From: GCA-2705995 sp048267965
Lineage (GTDB): Bacteria; Bacteroidota; Bacteroidia; Flavobacteriales_G; Salibacteraceae
NCBI GenBank assembly: GCA_048267965.1
Contig: JBLWWK010000009.1
Location: 1 to 64,000, forward strand
Length of the DNA: 64,000 nucleotides
Direction of reading: 5' to 3'
The position numbers and the translations under genes were made by a program. This document shows, one piece after another, positions 25,116 through 33,569 of this stretch; the first letter of the stretch is position 1; every line of letters begins with the position of its first letter. The notes under the pieces were generated by a model. The model worked only from the letters and a program-made list of their open reading frames with translations, was not told the DNA's origin and ran no database searches.

Positions 25116-26561
25116 ATGAGAAACTCCATTATCCTGCTTCATTTTCTTTTTGCATTAGTTCTGATAATTTCTTGCGCTCCAGAAGCAAAACTTTCATCAG
25201 AAATTTCATACCCTACAAAAGCGGTTCCTACCGAAAAGTTTAACGTAAATTCCCAAAAAGCTGATACTATCGTTACCGCTACTGGCTCTATCATTACGTT
25301 TCCGAAAAATTCGATTCTTAACCAAAAGGGCGAACCCATTACGGGCCAGGTGACTGTAACAGTAGAAGAATACCTCGATCCGTTTGATTTTTTAGCCAAC
25401 GACATGCCGCTCGAATACGACAGTAATTCTACTCACTATTTATTCGAATCGGCTGCTATGAGCGAAATACGAGCTTTTGCCAACGGAGAAGAATGTATTG
25501 TAAATAAAGAAGCGCAACCGACTGTTTATTTGGCGGCTGCAGAAACCGAAAAAAGTTTCAATCTCTACGCCTTAGACACCAATACGCGCCAATGGACCAA
25601 CATTGGTAAAGATCAAGTAATAGACGCTAAAGCTATTGAAGATAGTTTAGATAGAAGGGAAGAGGCGATTGTGAATCGTGCCGAAGAAGGTTTGGTTAAA
25701 CCCTTAAAACCCAAAGAAAATTCTGAAGATTTGCCCACCTTAGAGATAGAAATTGAACCGGGTGTTTTTAAAGAATTAGAGATTTACGAAAACATGCTTT
25801 TCGCCATTGATACCACAGATTATAAGACCATTGAAAACGATGCTAAAATGGTGTGGATAGATGTGAAAGTAGAGCGAAGCGACAAAAAGGGGTGTTACAA
25901 TTTGCGATTTGTCAATGCTGAAAAAGTACTCAACCTAGAAGGCTATCCTGTTTTCGAAGGCGATAATTATCAAGAAGCTTTGCGGGTGTTTAACGAGAAA
26001 ATTGATTCGTATTCTACCATTCGTAAAAACCGAATTAAAGAAGAAAGAAGGTTGGCCAAAGAGCGGGAAGAAGAATTGCGTAAAAAAGAAGCGGAAAGAC
26101 TTGAAGCGTTTAGAAAGCAACAACTGCTGATGAAACGAAGAATAGAAGAGGCCAAAAAGGAAATTGCCGCAAACACTAACAATCGAAAAAATTTACTGCG
26201 TTCTTTTCAAATAGAGTCTTTTGGCGTTTTTAATTGTGACCGTCCTATTTTTAAAGATAGAGTTAGAATGGAGCCTGTTTTTGTAAACGAGAAGGGAGAA
26301 ACCATGGATGTTCAACAGATTTCGATTGCATATTTCCGTTTAAATACCCTTAATAGGTTGACGAAATTCGATTTTGGTGTATTGGTTGGCGAACCTGCCG
26401 TTTTAATTGTTCAAGCTTATCCGAATTGGTATTTTATGTCTACCAAAGATTTTATAAAACAAGCAGACATGGCGAAATTGAATAAAGAGGTGAGGTTTCA
26501 GATGAAATTACCTCCGAGTAATGAAACCAAGAAAGAAATGCTAAAGAATTTTGTTTATTAA
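25116..26561 (+). CDS. Lipoprotein with coiled-coil segment, function unknown
   Basis: A 481-residue lipoprotein (lipobox ending LIISC, C20). Residues about 50-130 form a beta-rich domain with TGSIITFPKNSIL and GEPITGQVTVTVEEY, a pattern of Bacteroidetes ZU5-like envelope domains. Residues about 300-355 are an uninterrupted K/E/R-rich stretch predicted to be a coiled coil (KEERRLAKEREEELRKKEAE). A C-terminal beta domain follows. It is probably a surface or periplasmic structural protein; no enzyme motif is present. An exact dispersed 9-mer lies near the 5' end (25224, encoding VPT). Confidence 0.7.
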   Translation: MRNSIILLHFLFALVLIISCAPEAKLSSEISYPTKAVPTEKFNVNSQKADTIVTATGSIITFPKNSILNQKGEPITGQVTVTVEEYLDPFDFLANDMPLEYDSNSTHYLFESAAMSEIRAFANGEECIVNKEAQPTVYLAAAETEKSFNLYALDTNTRQWTNIGKDQVIDAKAIEDSLDRREEAIVNRAEEGLVKPLKPKENSEDLPTLEIEIEPGVFKELEIYENMLFAIDTTDYKTIENDAKMVWIDVKVERSDKKGCYNLRFVNAEKVLNLEGYPVFEGDNYQEALRVFNEKIDSYSTIRKNRIKEERRLAKEREEELRKKEAERLEAFRKQQLLMKRRIEEAKKEIAANTNNRKNLLRSFQIESFGVFNCDRPIFKDRVRMEPVFVNEKGETMDVQQISIAYFRLNTLNRLTKFDFGVLVGEPAVLIVQAYPNWYFMSTKDFIKQADMAKLNKEVRFQMKLPPSNETKKEMLKNFVY

Positions 26562-26587
26562 GTACGAACGCAGCTTCTGTTGGCAAG

Positions 26588-26619
26588 AAAAAGAGACAGC
26601 ATTTATGTGGTCTCTTTTT
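26588..26619 (+). terminator. Terminator of the coiled-coil lipoprotein gene
   Basis: AAAAAGAGAC pairs with GTCTCTTTTT across a 12-nt loop, with a further T run, 26 nt after the stop. Confidence 0.8.
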
Positions 26620-26653
26620 TTATGCGATTTTGAGTTTAAATGGACGACAAAGA

Positions 26654-27034
26654 TCACTTCTGTTTCTTTTCATTAGAGTGAGGAGGTACGTAGTTCCAAA
26701 AATCTTCTTGGTGAAGCGCTCCCAATAGTTTACCAATTTTACCAACACTTACTTTTTCTTTTTCAAGATTGATTTCAAAGTTGGTGGCTTCTGGACGAGC
26801 AATGAGATAAAAACCACCGTTTTTTAACAACGAGGGTTGAGCAGCAAGGGTAGTAGAGCCAAAATAATATTCATCACTCAAAACCACAACAACAGCCGAC
26901 ATCCCGAATTTTCTGTGTAATCGGTAGGCGTAGAAATCGTCTGTTTCTATATTTTCTAGTTTACTAACGGCTCGGTGGTTGGCTAAAGCTCGTTCAATAA
27001 ACGGACGAATAGAGTAGTGAAGATCTTTACCCAT
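26654..27034 (-). CDS. Small protein paired with the nucleotidyltransferase-like gene
   Basis: A 126-residue soluble protein I do not recognise. It has a mixed alpha/beta look, with a hydrophobic strand MSAVVVVLSD followed by EYYFGSTTLAAQPSLL, and a basic, disordered C-terminal tail. Its start codon overlaps the stop of the upstream gene by 8 nt, so the two products are almost certainly made together from one mRNA. A cognate partner, modifier or antitoxin-like role is possible but unsupported by any motif. Confidence 0.65.
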   Translation of the reverse strand: MGKDLHYSIRPFIERALANHRAVSKLENIETDDFYAYRLHRKFGMSAVVVVLSDEYYFGSTTLAAQPSLLKNGGFYLIARPEATNFEINLEKEKVSVGKIGKLLGALHQEDFWNYVPPHSNEKKQK

Positions 27035-28004
27035 AAAGCTTAAATTTTACGCGGTTCTTCTCAATAAATTCGTTAAAATCTGAACGCTCTTCTACTGTAA
27101 AAGTAGTAACGTGTAAGCCAATTTTAAATTTGAGTTTAAAGTCGAATTTAGTGTCTTCTATTTGACGAATTTGATCGTTGATGTTTTCTTTTTCTATCAA
27201 AATCACCAAGTCGAAATCGTGGGCTTTATCTGCAATAATTAAGGCAGAACCAATAATAAAAGCTTCTTGCACATTGAGTTTTTTTAACCTTTTAGAGATC
27301 CACTTCAGCTTCTTCTTAAAAGATCGTTGATGAATGGTGTTTTCAAAGCATTTATTTTCAATAATGGTAGGGAATTCGGTAGGAAACCAATGTTCCACAT
27401 AATCGAAATCTGGATTATTGAGATGCTCTTCGTACGCATCGATGTGGGTAATCATTTCTTGTGCTATCGCCAATTCAGACTCGGGAAATAACCGTTTGTT
27501 TTTCAGAAGAACCTCTTTAATTTTCTGGTTGTTAGGAATTACAGCTTCGCTACGGTATTTGTACCAAAGCGTTAAATCTTTTCGTAAACTTTCTGTTGCT
27601 CTAGCATCAGAATCGGGTCCTACACTTTGAAAAATGTAATGGTTGTCTTTAATAATCGGATAGATGGCTTGGTAAACCTCTAGATTGGTTGAAAACTGAA
27701 CGTTAGAAATGTTCTTAAACTCGGGTTCTGCTGATTTTGAATCTTTTAAATCGAGTAAGCGGTTTCTAATATTCCACCACAAACCCACACCGATAAGAAC
27801 CAACGCGATTAGCCAATCCCAATTTTCGATCAATACAAACTCAATTTTATCTGTATTTCGGTTAGAAGTTTGCAGAACTGCGTTTAAAACATCGAGCCAA
27901 ACCGGCTTTGTTAAAAGCGAGCAACCCGTAATTACAATCAAATATGTAATACGATGGTAATACTTCGGCTTGAGTAGCTTTATGATGCGTTCTAGTCTTT
28001 CCAA
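27027..28004 (-). CDS. Two-TM protein with a nucleotidyltransferase-like C-terminal domain
   Basis: A 325-residue protein with two transmembrane helices (about residues 18-36 and 64-80), a soluble helical middle domain (about 105-225, including KDNHYIFQSVGPDSDARA and HIDAYEEH), and a C-terminal domain with the minimal nucleotidyltransferase signature G252-S253 followed by D263-F-D265. The third acidic residue of the usual catalytic triad is not evident (KIGLHVTTFT), so activity is uncertain. Membrane anchor plus NTase-like domain plus a coupled small gene in an isolated locus recalls defence or toxin modules, but this is inference. A one-mismatch dispersed motif (GGTAGGAAA) is at 27378. Confidence 0.7.
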   Translation of the reverse strand: MERLERIIKLLKPKYYHRITYLIVITGCSLLTKPVWLDVLNAVLQTSNRNTDKIEFVLIENWDWLIALVLIGVGLWWNIRNRLLDLKDSKSAEPEFKNISNVQFSTNLEVYQAIYPIIKDNHYIFQSVGPDSDARATESLRKDLTLWYKYRSEAVIPNNQKIKEVLLKNKRLFPESELAIAQEMITHIDAYEEHLNNPDFDYVEHWFPTEFPTIIENKCFENTIHQRSFKKKLKWISKRLKKLNVQEAFIIGSALIIADKAHDFDLVILIEKENINDQIRQIEDTKFDFKLKFKIGLHVTTFTVEERSDFNEFIEKNRVKFKLYG

Positions 28005-28363
28005 TCGAAACGAAATGGGTTTGAGCAGTTATTGGACCTCTGTTTTTTTTAAGGTTTCAACAAATAAATGCTAAAAAAGCATGGAAAACGAGACTTTTAA
28101 TCAGAGAGTTTCTTGGTTGAGCTGATAAGTTGTGTTGGTTGACATCCAATTTGAATGGGGAGAGATAGGCTAGGGCTTCGTTTTTTTATGTGTGAAGAAC
28201 AATGAGGGTAGGCTTCTATTTTGGGAACTGATGCATTGAAAACCAACTTCATTCTTTCATCAGTTGATTGTTTTAGTGGTTTTCGGCAAAAGAAATAGTT
28301 GAATTACTGGATGTAATGAAATTTTCTTTTTTGGTAGGCCTACATGAATCACATAGAAATCGC

Positions 28364-28371
28364 GTTCCTAC
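28364..28371 (-). repeat. Eight-base copy of the dispersed motif, intergenic
   Basis: GTTCCTAC followed by A instead of C. On the minus strand it continues GCGATTTCTATG, matching the extended core-nCG-AT pattern despite the changed first base. Confidence 0.65.
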
Positions 28372-28376
28372 AGGTA

Positions 28377-28408
28377 TAAAAAAAGGGAAAACGAAACCGT
28401 TATCCCTT
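28377..28408 (-). terminator. Terminator of the YceI gene
   Basis: On the minus strand AAGGGA-T-AACG pairs with CGTT-T-TCCCTT across a GTTT loop with one T-T mismatch, followed by a run of T. It starts 21 nt after the stop. Confidence 0.8.
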
Positions 28409-28429
28409 CTTTTCATCTTTTAATGAGAT

Positions 28430-29083
28430 TTACTTACACGTTTTATCTAAAACTGAAGTAATACTAATTTTAACATCAGGCCAAAGTTTACTTACTCCAT
28501 CGCCAGCCATGTGCAAATCGTGACACGCTTCGTTTAAGCCATCTACCCCTGCTTGGGCGTTCCAGTTGGTAACATCAATTACCGCTTCTAAAGCAATCGA
28601 TTGGTCAGGAGTAGCTACATCCATTTCTACTTCTTTTTCTACTCCGTTCAGTGTAATGGCTACAACAGCTTTGTCTTCTGCAATAGAAACTACTTTTCCG
28701 GTTAAGGTTTCGGCTCCTACCAATTTTCCGAAGAAAAACTCCTGAATTTTCTTGTCGCGATCAGGATTGTTTGTATTGATAGACGCTACAGGAATAGAAA
28801 AACTAGCGTTAGAAAAAACGTTAGTGATAGAAGCATTGTTTTCGGTTCCTTCAATGGTAATTTGATCGAATGTTCCGCCTACGCCAATTTTCTCGGTAGT
28901 TTTAAATGCTGTCCAAGAAACAGTTACACTGTCTTTATTAAAGGCATACATGCAATCGGTAGAGGCTGTTGCTTCTTGAGGCGTATCCGTTGTTTCTGCC
29001 TCTTTTTGTGGTGTGTTTCCACCGCCACAGCTAGCTAAAAAAAGAGTTGCAGAGAAAAGTAAGGCCTGAGAAAATTTTAACAT
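28430..29083 (-). CDS. YceI-family lipoprotein
   Basis: A 217-residue lipoprotein (lipobox LFLASC, C19) with a T/E/P-rich linker and a C-terminal YceI lipocalin-like beta-barrel of about 165 residues (SVTVSWTAFKT near its start, FSIPVASINTNNPDRD in the middle). YceI proteins bind isoprenoids or amphiphilic ligands in the envelope and are often stress or pH responsive. The gene has its own -7 box and terminator, so it is monocistronic; the ligand is unknown. Confidence 0.85.
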   Translation of the reverse strand: MLKFSQALLFSATLFLASCGGGNTPQKEAETTDTPQEATASTDCMYAFNKDSVTVSWTAFKTTEKIGVGGTFDQITIEGTENNASITNVFSNASFSIPVASINTNNPDRDKKIQEFFFGKLVGAETLTGKVVSIAEDKAVVAITLNGVEKEVEMDVATPDQSIALEAVIDVTNWNAQAGVDGLNEACHDLHMAGDGVSKLWPDVKISITSVLDKTCK

Positions 29084-29110
29084 GTTGTTCTAGATTTTGA
29101 TTTCTTGCTT

Positions 29111-29118
29111 CAAATTTA
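29111..29118 (-). promoter_or_regulatory. -7 box of the YceI gene
   Basis: TAAATTTG on the minus strand, 27 nt before the ATG at 29083. Confidence 0.6.
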
Positions 29119-29186
29119 AAGGGAGTAGTTGAAAAGAAAAACCTTCTTTTGAAGAATACCAAAATTGAGAAAAAATTAACATTTAA

Positions 29187-30164
29187 ATGAAATCTGCTTT
29201 TTCGCGCGTAGAATATTGGGCCATCTGTTTGTTTATTCTAGTCGGCTGGGTTTTCGGGATGTTTTACTTCGATAAATGGTCTGTTTTATCTGATAATTGG
29301 CCACTTTCTGTTACCATGATTTTTGGTTCATTTGTAGCGGGTGCCACGGCAGAAGGCGGTGGAGCGGTAGCTTTTCCGGTGTTTACAAAGCTTTTTCAAA
29401 TCGAACCAGCAGATGCAAGAACGTTTAGTTTTATGATTCAATCGGTGGGCATGACCATGGCTGGAGCCTACATTTGGCTTTCTCGCATTCCTATCTTAAA
29501 AAACGTATTGTTAATAGGTGTAATTAGTGGTTCTGTGGGGGTTGTAGTAGGAACCGAACTCAGTTCTATTTCAGGCGCCATGCCCAAGTTGTTGTTCTCG
29601 TTTATTGCTGCACTTTTCGGTTTTTTTCTGTTGTATAATCGCTATAAATTGAAGTACGAACCGCGTCAAAAGGTGAGCACAACTTTCACTCATACACTTT
29701 TGCTTATTGCCGTTACCTTTATAGGAGGTTGGGTGAGTTCTATTATCGGAGTAGGGATCGATATTGTACTATTTATTGTTCTCACTTTGGCGTTTAGGGT
29801 GAACGAGAAAGTATCTACGCCTACTACCGTTATTCTAATGGGGTTAATTTCAATGGTTGGTTTTGCTTATCATGGCTGGGTGCAAAAAGATATACCTCTA
29901 CATGTTTTTAATTACTGGTTGAGTTGTGTTCCTATCGTAATTTTTGGAGCTCCGTTGGGCGCTTGGGCTTGTTACAAAATAAAAAGAGACCACTTAATTT
30001 ATGGTCTCTTAGTTTTAATCGCTGTAGAGCTAACTACTACGTTATGGTTAATTCCAATTTCAGCTCAGCAAGCACTTTGGCTTAGCGAAATGCTGTTGGC
30101 GAGTGCTGCGGTTTTCGCTTTGTTTATTCGTATCGGTAGGAACCAATCCAAACCTACTTCTTAA
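29187..30164 (+). CDS. TauE/SafE (TSUP) family permease
   Basis: A 325-residue inner-membrane protein with about eight or nine hydrophobic helices and the two half-repeats of the TSUP family, each with a glycine-rich entry (GGGAVAFPVF near residue 61, IIGVGIDIVLFIVL near 187). The family exports sulfite, sulfoacetate or related organosulfur anions. No substrate-specific residues can be named. The final residues IGRNQSKP are encoded by an exact dispersed 9-mer. The 3' end overlaps the convergent oxygenase gene by 11 nt. Confidence 0.85.
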   Translation: MKSAFSRVEYWAICLFILVGWVFGMFYFDKWSVLSDNWPLSVTMIFGSFVAGATAEGGGAVAFPVFTKLFQIEPADARTFSFMIQSVGMTMAGAYIWLSRIPILKNVLLIGVISGSVGVVVGTELSSISGAMPKLLFSFIAALFGFFLLYNRYKLKYEPRQKVSTTFTHTLLLIAVTFIGGWVSSIIGVGIDIVLFIVLTLAFRVNEKVSTPTTVILMGLISMVGFAYHGWVQKDIPLHVFNYWLSCVPIVIFGAPLGAWACYKIKRDHLIYGLLVLIAVELTTTLWLIPISAQQALWLSEMLLASAAVFALFIRIGRNQSKPTS

Positions 30165-31113
30165 GTCCGATTTCGCGTAAACGTTCGTCAAGGTATTCGC
30201 CTGCGCTCACATCATCATACAACTTAGGATGATTTTCATCAATACAATGAGGAAGGCAATCTAAGCGCATCTCACTTCTCGGGTGTAAAAAGAAAGGAAT
30301 GCTAAAACGAGAAGTCCCCCACAATTCTCTCGGAGGGTTTACCACGCGGTGAGTGGTTGAACGCAATTTATTATTGGTTAAACGTTGCAACATATCGCCC
30401 ACATTTACAATAATATGTTCGGGTAAAGCCGTAACGCTCACCCATTCTTTTTGTTTGTTCAATACTTGCAAACCATCTGCGCTCGCACCAATTAATAAGG
30501 TAATTAAGTTAATGTCTTCGTGTTCGCCCGCTCGCACAGCATCTTTGGGTTCGTCTGTAATAGGCGGGTAGTGGATGGGGCGCAAAATGCTATTGCCATT
30601 GTGCACCTTTTCATCAAAATAATTCTCTTCTAGCCCTAAAAATAAAGCTAACGCACTAAGCATTTTCTTTCCTGTGTTTTCTAAAGCCTGGTATGCGTCT
30701 TTACCAACTGTATTGAAATGGGGTAATTCTTTGACTTCAATATTTTCAGGATACTCTTCTTTAATGGGATCTTGGTCATCAACGTACTGCCCAAAGTGCC
30801 AAAATTCTTTTAAGTCACCTGTATTTCTGCCTTTGGCGTGTTCTTTCCCAAACGAAACATAACCGCGTTGCCCAGCAATGCCTTCAATTTCGTAAGCTGC
30901 TTTGGTTTCTTCGGGTAAAGCAAAAAATGCTTGTACTTCTTGATACAGTTGTTCAATTAAAGAATCATCTATTTGATGGTTTTTAACGGCTACAAAACCA
31001 ATTTCTTCATACGCTCTTCCTAGCTTTTCAACAAAGGCGGCTTTTTTCTCTGGCTGCTCATTGTTAAAATCTGCTAAATCTACTGTTGGTATTCCTAACG
31101 ACTCTGTGTTCAT
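30154..31113 (-). CDS. Isopenicillin-N-synthase-like Fe(II)/2-oxoglutarate oxygenase
   Basis: A 319-residue non-heme iron oxygenase. The N-terminal DIOX_N region (IPTVDLADF at 8-16) precedes the double-stranded beta-helix core. The iron triad is H198, D200 (GEHEDINLIT) and H255 (TTHRVVNP), and the co-substrate motif RxS is R269-S271 in SRFSIPFF. Such enzymes hydroxylate or desaturate small molecules; the bacterial physiological substrate is generally unknown. Only an imperfect -7 box (CATTTTTG) precedes the ATG at 31113. Confidence 0.9.
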   Translation of the reverse strand: MNTESLGIPTVDLADFNNEQPEKKAAFVEKLGRAYEEIGFVAVKNHQIDDSLIEQLYQEVQAFFALPEETKAAYEIEGIAGQRGYVSFGKEHAKGRNTGDLKEFWHFGQYVDDQDPIKEEYPENIEVKELPHFNTVGKDAYQALENTGKKMLSALALFLGLEENYFDEKVHNGNSILRPIHYPPITDEPKDAVRAGEHEDINLITLLIGASADGLQVLNKQKEWVSVTALPEHIIVNVGDMLQRLTNNKLRSTTHRVVNPPRELWGTSRFSIPFFLHPRSEMRLDCLPHCIDENHPKLYDDVSAGEYLDERLREIGLKK

Positions 31114-31248
31114 AGTAAAAAATTTTACGCTCCAAAAATGTCAAATTCCTTTGAAATAAGGTGTTTAGAAACTCGATATTCTAATTTAACACTTAAAACA
31201 CAAAATTTTATCCGCATTCGTTTTGTTTTGCTATGAATTTATTTTATT

Positions 31249-31256
31249 TAGATTTG
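31249..31256 (+). promoter_or_regulatory. -7 box of the 31.3-37 kb gene series
   Basis: TAGATTTG, 40 nt before the ATG at 31297. It is the only good promoter upstream of the six or seven co-directional genes. Confidence 0.55.
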
Positions 31257-31296
31257 TCGAAATCACAATTAGTACGACAAAAGGTCGATTATTATA

Positions 31297-31680
31297 ATGG
31301 CATTACAACGAAAAGATATAATCAAGCAACTTGCTAAGCAATACGAAAAAAAAGGATTTGTTAACCCAAAGTCTGATGTTCCAGGGTTCGGAGAGCCAGT
31401 AAAACTAGAATTTAGTTGGTCTCGAAGAGGATATACACCCGATTTAACAGTAGACGATGAAGATGGCAAGCGCTATTATTTCGTTGTTGAAGAGAAGTAC
31501 AACAAAGAAATTCTTTCTGAATTAATTCAAAAATGGATTTTATTTAGCTCGCAAGTAAATCAGCACGGTGGTAAATTTTACATCGTAATCGCGAAAGATA
31601 AGCTGGTAGAAAAAATTACAACCATTCTTAAAGACAAGAAAATAGACGCAGAGGTAATTACCCCTGACGAGTTGGCTTAA
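31297..31680 (+). CDS. Small protein with PD-(D/E)xK-like pattern
   Basis: A 127-residue soluble protein. P48-D49 (RGYTPDLTV) followed 16 residues later by E65-x-K67 (YYFVVEEK) and a helix with a terminal beta strand (GKFYIVIAKD) resembles the core of PD-(D/E)xK nucleases, but the protein is short and the resemblance may be chance. Its stop overlaps the start of the symporter gene (TAATG), so it is translationally coupled to a transporter, an unexpected place for a nuclease. Function unknown. Confidence 0.7.
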   Translation: MALQRKDIIKQLAKQYEKKGFVNPKSDVPGFGEPVKLEFSWSRRGYTPDLTVDDEDGKRYYFVVEEKYNKEILSELIQKWILFSSQVNQHGGKFYIVIAKDKLVEKITTILKDKKIDAEVITPDELA

Positions 31681-33125
31681 TGCATATTGTCGATCTGACA
31701 ATATTCATAGCGTACATGGTGGCCATGCTGGGCGTGGGCTTCTATTTTCTGAAAAGAAATAAATCAACAGACGATTATTACGTTGGAGGCCGCTCTATGG
31801 GCAGCCTCCATATTGGTCTATCAGTAGTAGCCACCGATGTAGGCGGTGGCTTTTCTATTGGTCTTGGTGGATTGGGATTTGCCATGGGTATTTCTGGCTC
31901 TTGGATGCTTTTCACAGGCCTAATGGGAGCGTGGCTCAGTGGAGTTTTTCTAATTCCATTGGTTAGTCGGCTATCCAAAAAGGTCAACTTAATCACTTTT
32001 CCTGAAGTTTTTTCTCACCTCTACAATAAGCATGTGGCTTTAGTGGCTGCGCTTATTTCTGGTATAGGATACATCGGTTTTACCAGTTCTCAGATCTTGG
32101 CAGGTGCCAAACTGGCTTCAGCTACGTTTATTGAACTCGATTTAAACATTGCCCTTATTATTATGGGAGTAATTGCGGTAGTGTATACCGTAATGGGCGG
32201 ACTCAAAGCGGTTATCTACACCGATACTATTCAGTGGGCCATCTTAATGATTGGTCTCATTTTTATCGGATTACCCTTAGCCTACAACGAAATCGGAGGG
32301 TGGGAAGCCATACAAGCTACGGTTGCTCCAGAGATGCTTTCGTTTACGAATGTTTCTTGGGTGCAGTTAGCCAATTGGACGGTCACCATTGTACCTATTT
32401 GGTTTGTTGGGATGACCCTCTACCAAAGAATATATGCTTGTCGGAGTGAAAAAGAAGCCAAAAAAGCATGGTTCATTGCCGGGTTGTTAGAATGGCCCGT
32501 GATGGCACTTATGGGAGTGTTGCTCGGTTTATTTGCTCGAGTAGCAATGGACCAAGGTATGTTCACCGAACTTGGCTTTGATGAAGTGGCTCAAGCCGAC
32601 CCTGAAATGGGATTACCTTTATTGCTGCGGTCTATTTTACCCGTAGGTTTAATGGGAATTATGATGAGTGCCTACTTTTCGGCTATTATGTCAACCGCAG
32701 ATAGTTGTTTAATGGCGGCTAGTGGTAGTGTAGTAACCGATTTGGTAAAACGCTTTTTTCAACTGTCGCCCCGAAAAGAATTAAGAACATCGCAAATAGC
32801 TACACTCATTATCGGTGCGCTGGCTATTTTAATTGCCATGAATTTGAAAGATGTGCTCGAACTTATGCTGCTTTCGTATTCGTTTATGGTTTCTGGATTA
32901 TTCGTGCCCGTTTTGGGTGCCTTTTTCTGGAAAAAAAGTAGTTCGGTAGGAGCTCTTTTCGCCATGATAATTGGAGGAGGCACAACAACGATATTGACCT
33001 TGTTTAATGTGCCTCTGGTTTTCGGATTGGATGCGAATTTCGCTGGAATATCTGCATCAGCTATTGCTTTTGTGACACTTTCCATTCTTTTTCCGCCTAA
33101 ACAAAAATCTATTCAAAAGGTTTAA
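31680..33125 (+). CDS. Sodium:solute symporter (SSS family)
   Basis: A 481-residue inner-membrane protein with about 13 transmembrane helices and the SSS pattern: an N-terminal helix with KRNKSTDDYYVGGRSMG at 26-42, then FSIGLGGLGFAMGISG, and ILPVGLMGIMMSAYFSAIMSTADS in the second half, where the sodium-site residues lie. Members import sugars, amino acids, carboxylates or vitamins with Na+. The downstream amidohydrolase and racemases favour an amino-acid-like substrate; the sequence itself does not identify it. Confidence 0.92.
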   Translation: MHIVDLTIFIAYMVAMLGVGFYFLKRNKSTDDYYVGGRSMGSLHIGLSVVATDVGGGFSIGLGGLGFAMGISGSWMLFTGLMGAWLSGVFLIPLVSRLSKKVNLITFPEVFSHLYNKHVALVAALISGIGYIGFTSSQILAGAKLASATFIELDLNIALIIMGVIAVVYTVMGGLKAVIYTDTIQWAILMIGLIFIGLPLAYNEIGGWEAIQATVAPEMLSFTNVSWVQLANWTVTIVPIWFVGMTLYQRIYACRSEKEAKKAWFIAGLLEWPVMALMGVLLGLFARVAMDQGMFTELGFDEVAQADPEMGLPLLLRSILPVGLMGIMMSAYFSAIMSTADSCLMAASGSVVTDLVKRFFQLSPRKELRTSQIATLIIGALAILIAMNLKDVLELMLLSYSFMVSGLFVPVLGAFFWKKSSSVGALFAMIIGGGTTTILTLFNVPLVFGLDANFAGISASAIAFVTLSILFPPKQKSIQKV

Positions 33126-33131
33126 TACAAT

Positions 33132-33560
33132 ATGATCTTTAAAACGCTTAACAAAGAAACCGGCACAGACAGCAGTTACACCAACGAAAAAATTGCTGCT
33201 TTTCTCCATCAACACCTCGATGAATTTGGTGATCCTACCGAAGACATTCTAAAATGCTTAGAGTATGTTTTCGAGAAGGGAGGCTTTGTTCACTTGGGTA
33301 TTGAAAACGATGAAATTAAAGGAGCCTTAGTGATTAACGAAACAGGCATGTCTGGTTACATTCCTGAAAACATTCTTGTTTACATCGCTGTAAATGCAGA
33401 TCAAAGAGGTAAAGGGGTAGGAACGCAATTGATGAAAAGCGCTCTTGACCAGTGCAACGGAAATGTTGCTTTACATGTTGAACCTCATAATCCTGCTAAA
33501 AAATTGTACGAGCGATTAGGCTTCACTAATAAATACTTAGAAATGAGATTCGAACGCTAA
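33132..33560 (+). CDS. GNAT-family N-acetyltransferase
   Basis: A 142-residue acetyl-CoA-dependent acetyltransferase. Motif A, IAVNADQRGKGVGTQLM, contains the Q/R-x-x-G-x-G/A pyrophosphate loop, and a C-terminal NPAKKLYERLGF matches the usual motif B. The start is 6 nt after the symporter stop, so it is co-transcribed. Acetylation of an amino-acid amine, reversed by the neighbouring M20 enzyme, is an attractive but unproven role. An exact dispersed 9-mer encodes the VGT of motif A (33416). Confidence 0.88.
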   Translation: MIFKTLNKETGTDSSYTNEKIAAFLHQHLDEFGDPTEDILKCLEYVFEKGGFVHLGIENDEIKGALVINETGMSGYIPENILVYIAVNADQRGKGVGTQLMKSALDQCNGNVALHVEPHNPAKKLYERLGFTNKYLEMRFER

Positions 33561-33569
33561 TCTTTTACT

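Larger units (their letters stand above)
28005..28429. other. Non-coding region upstream of the NTase-like locus
   Basis: 425 bp without an ORF. It contains a perfect palindrome GTAGGCCTAC (28334-28343), an 8-mer copy of the dispersed motif (GTTCCTAC, 28364-28371, continuing GCGATTT on the minus strand) and the YceI terminator. No clear -7 box for the NTase-like gene was found. Confidence 0.55.

Noticed and set aside
26654..28004. CBASS or toxin-antitoxin system as firm annotation
   Set aside because: The NTase triad is incomplete, the small partner has no known motif and no other defence genes are adjacent.
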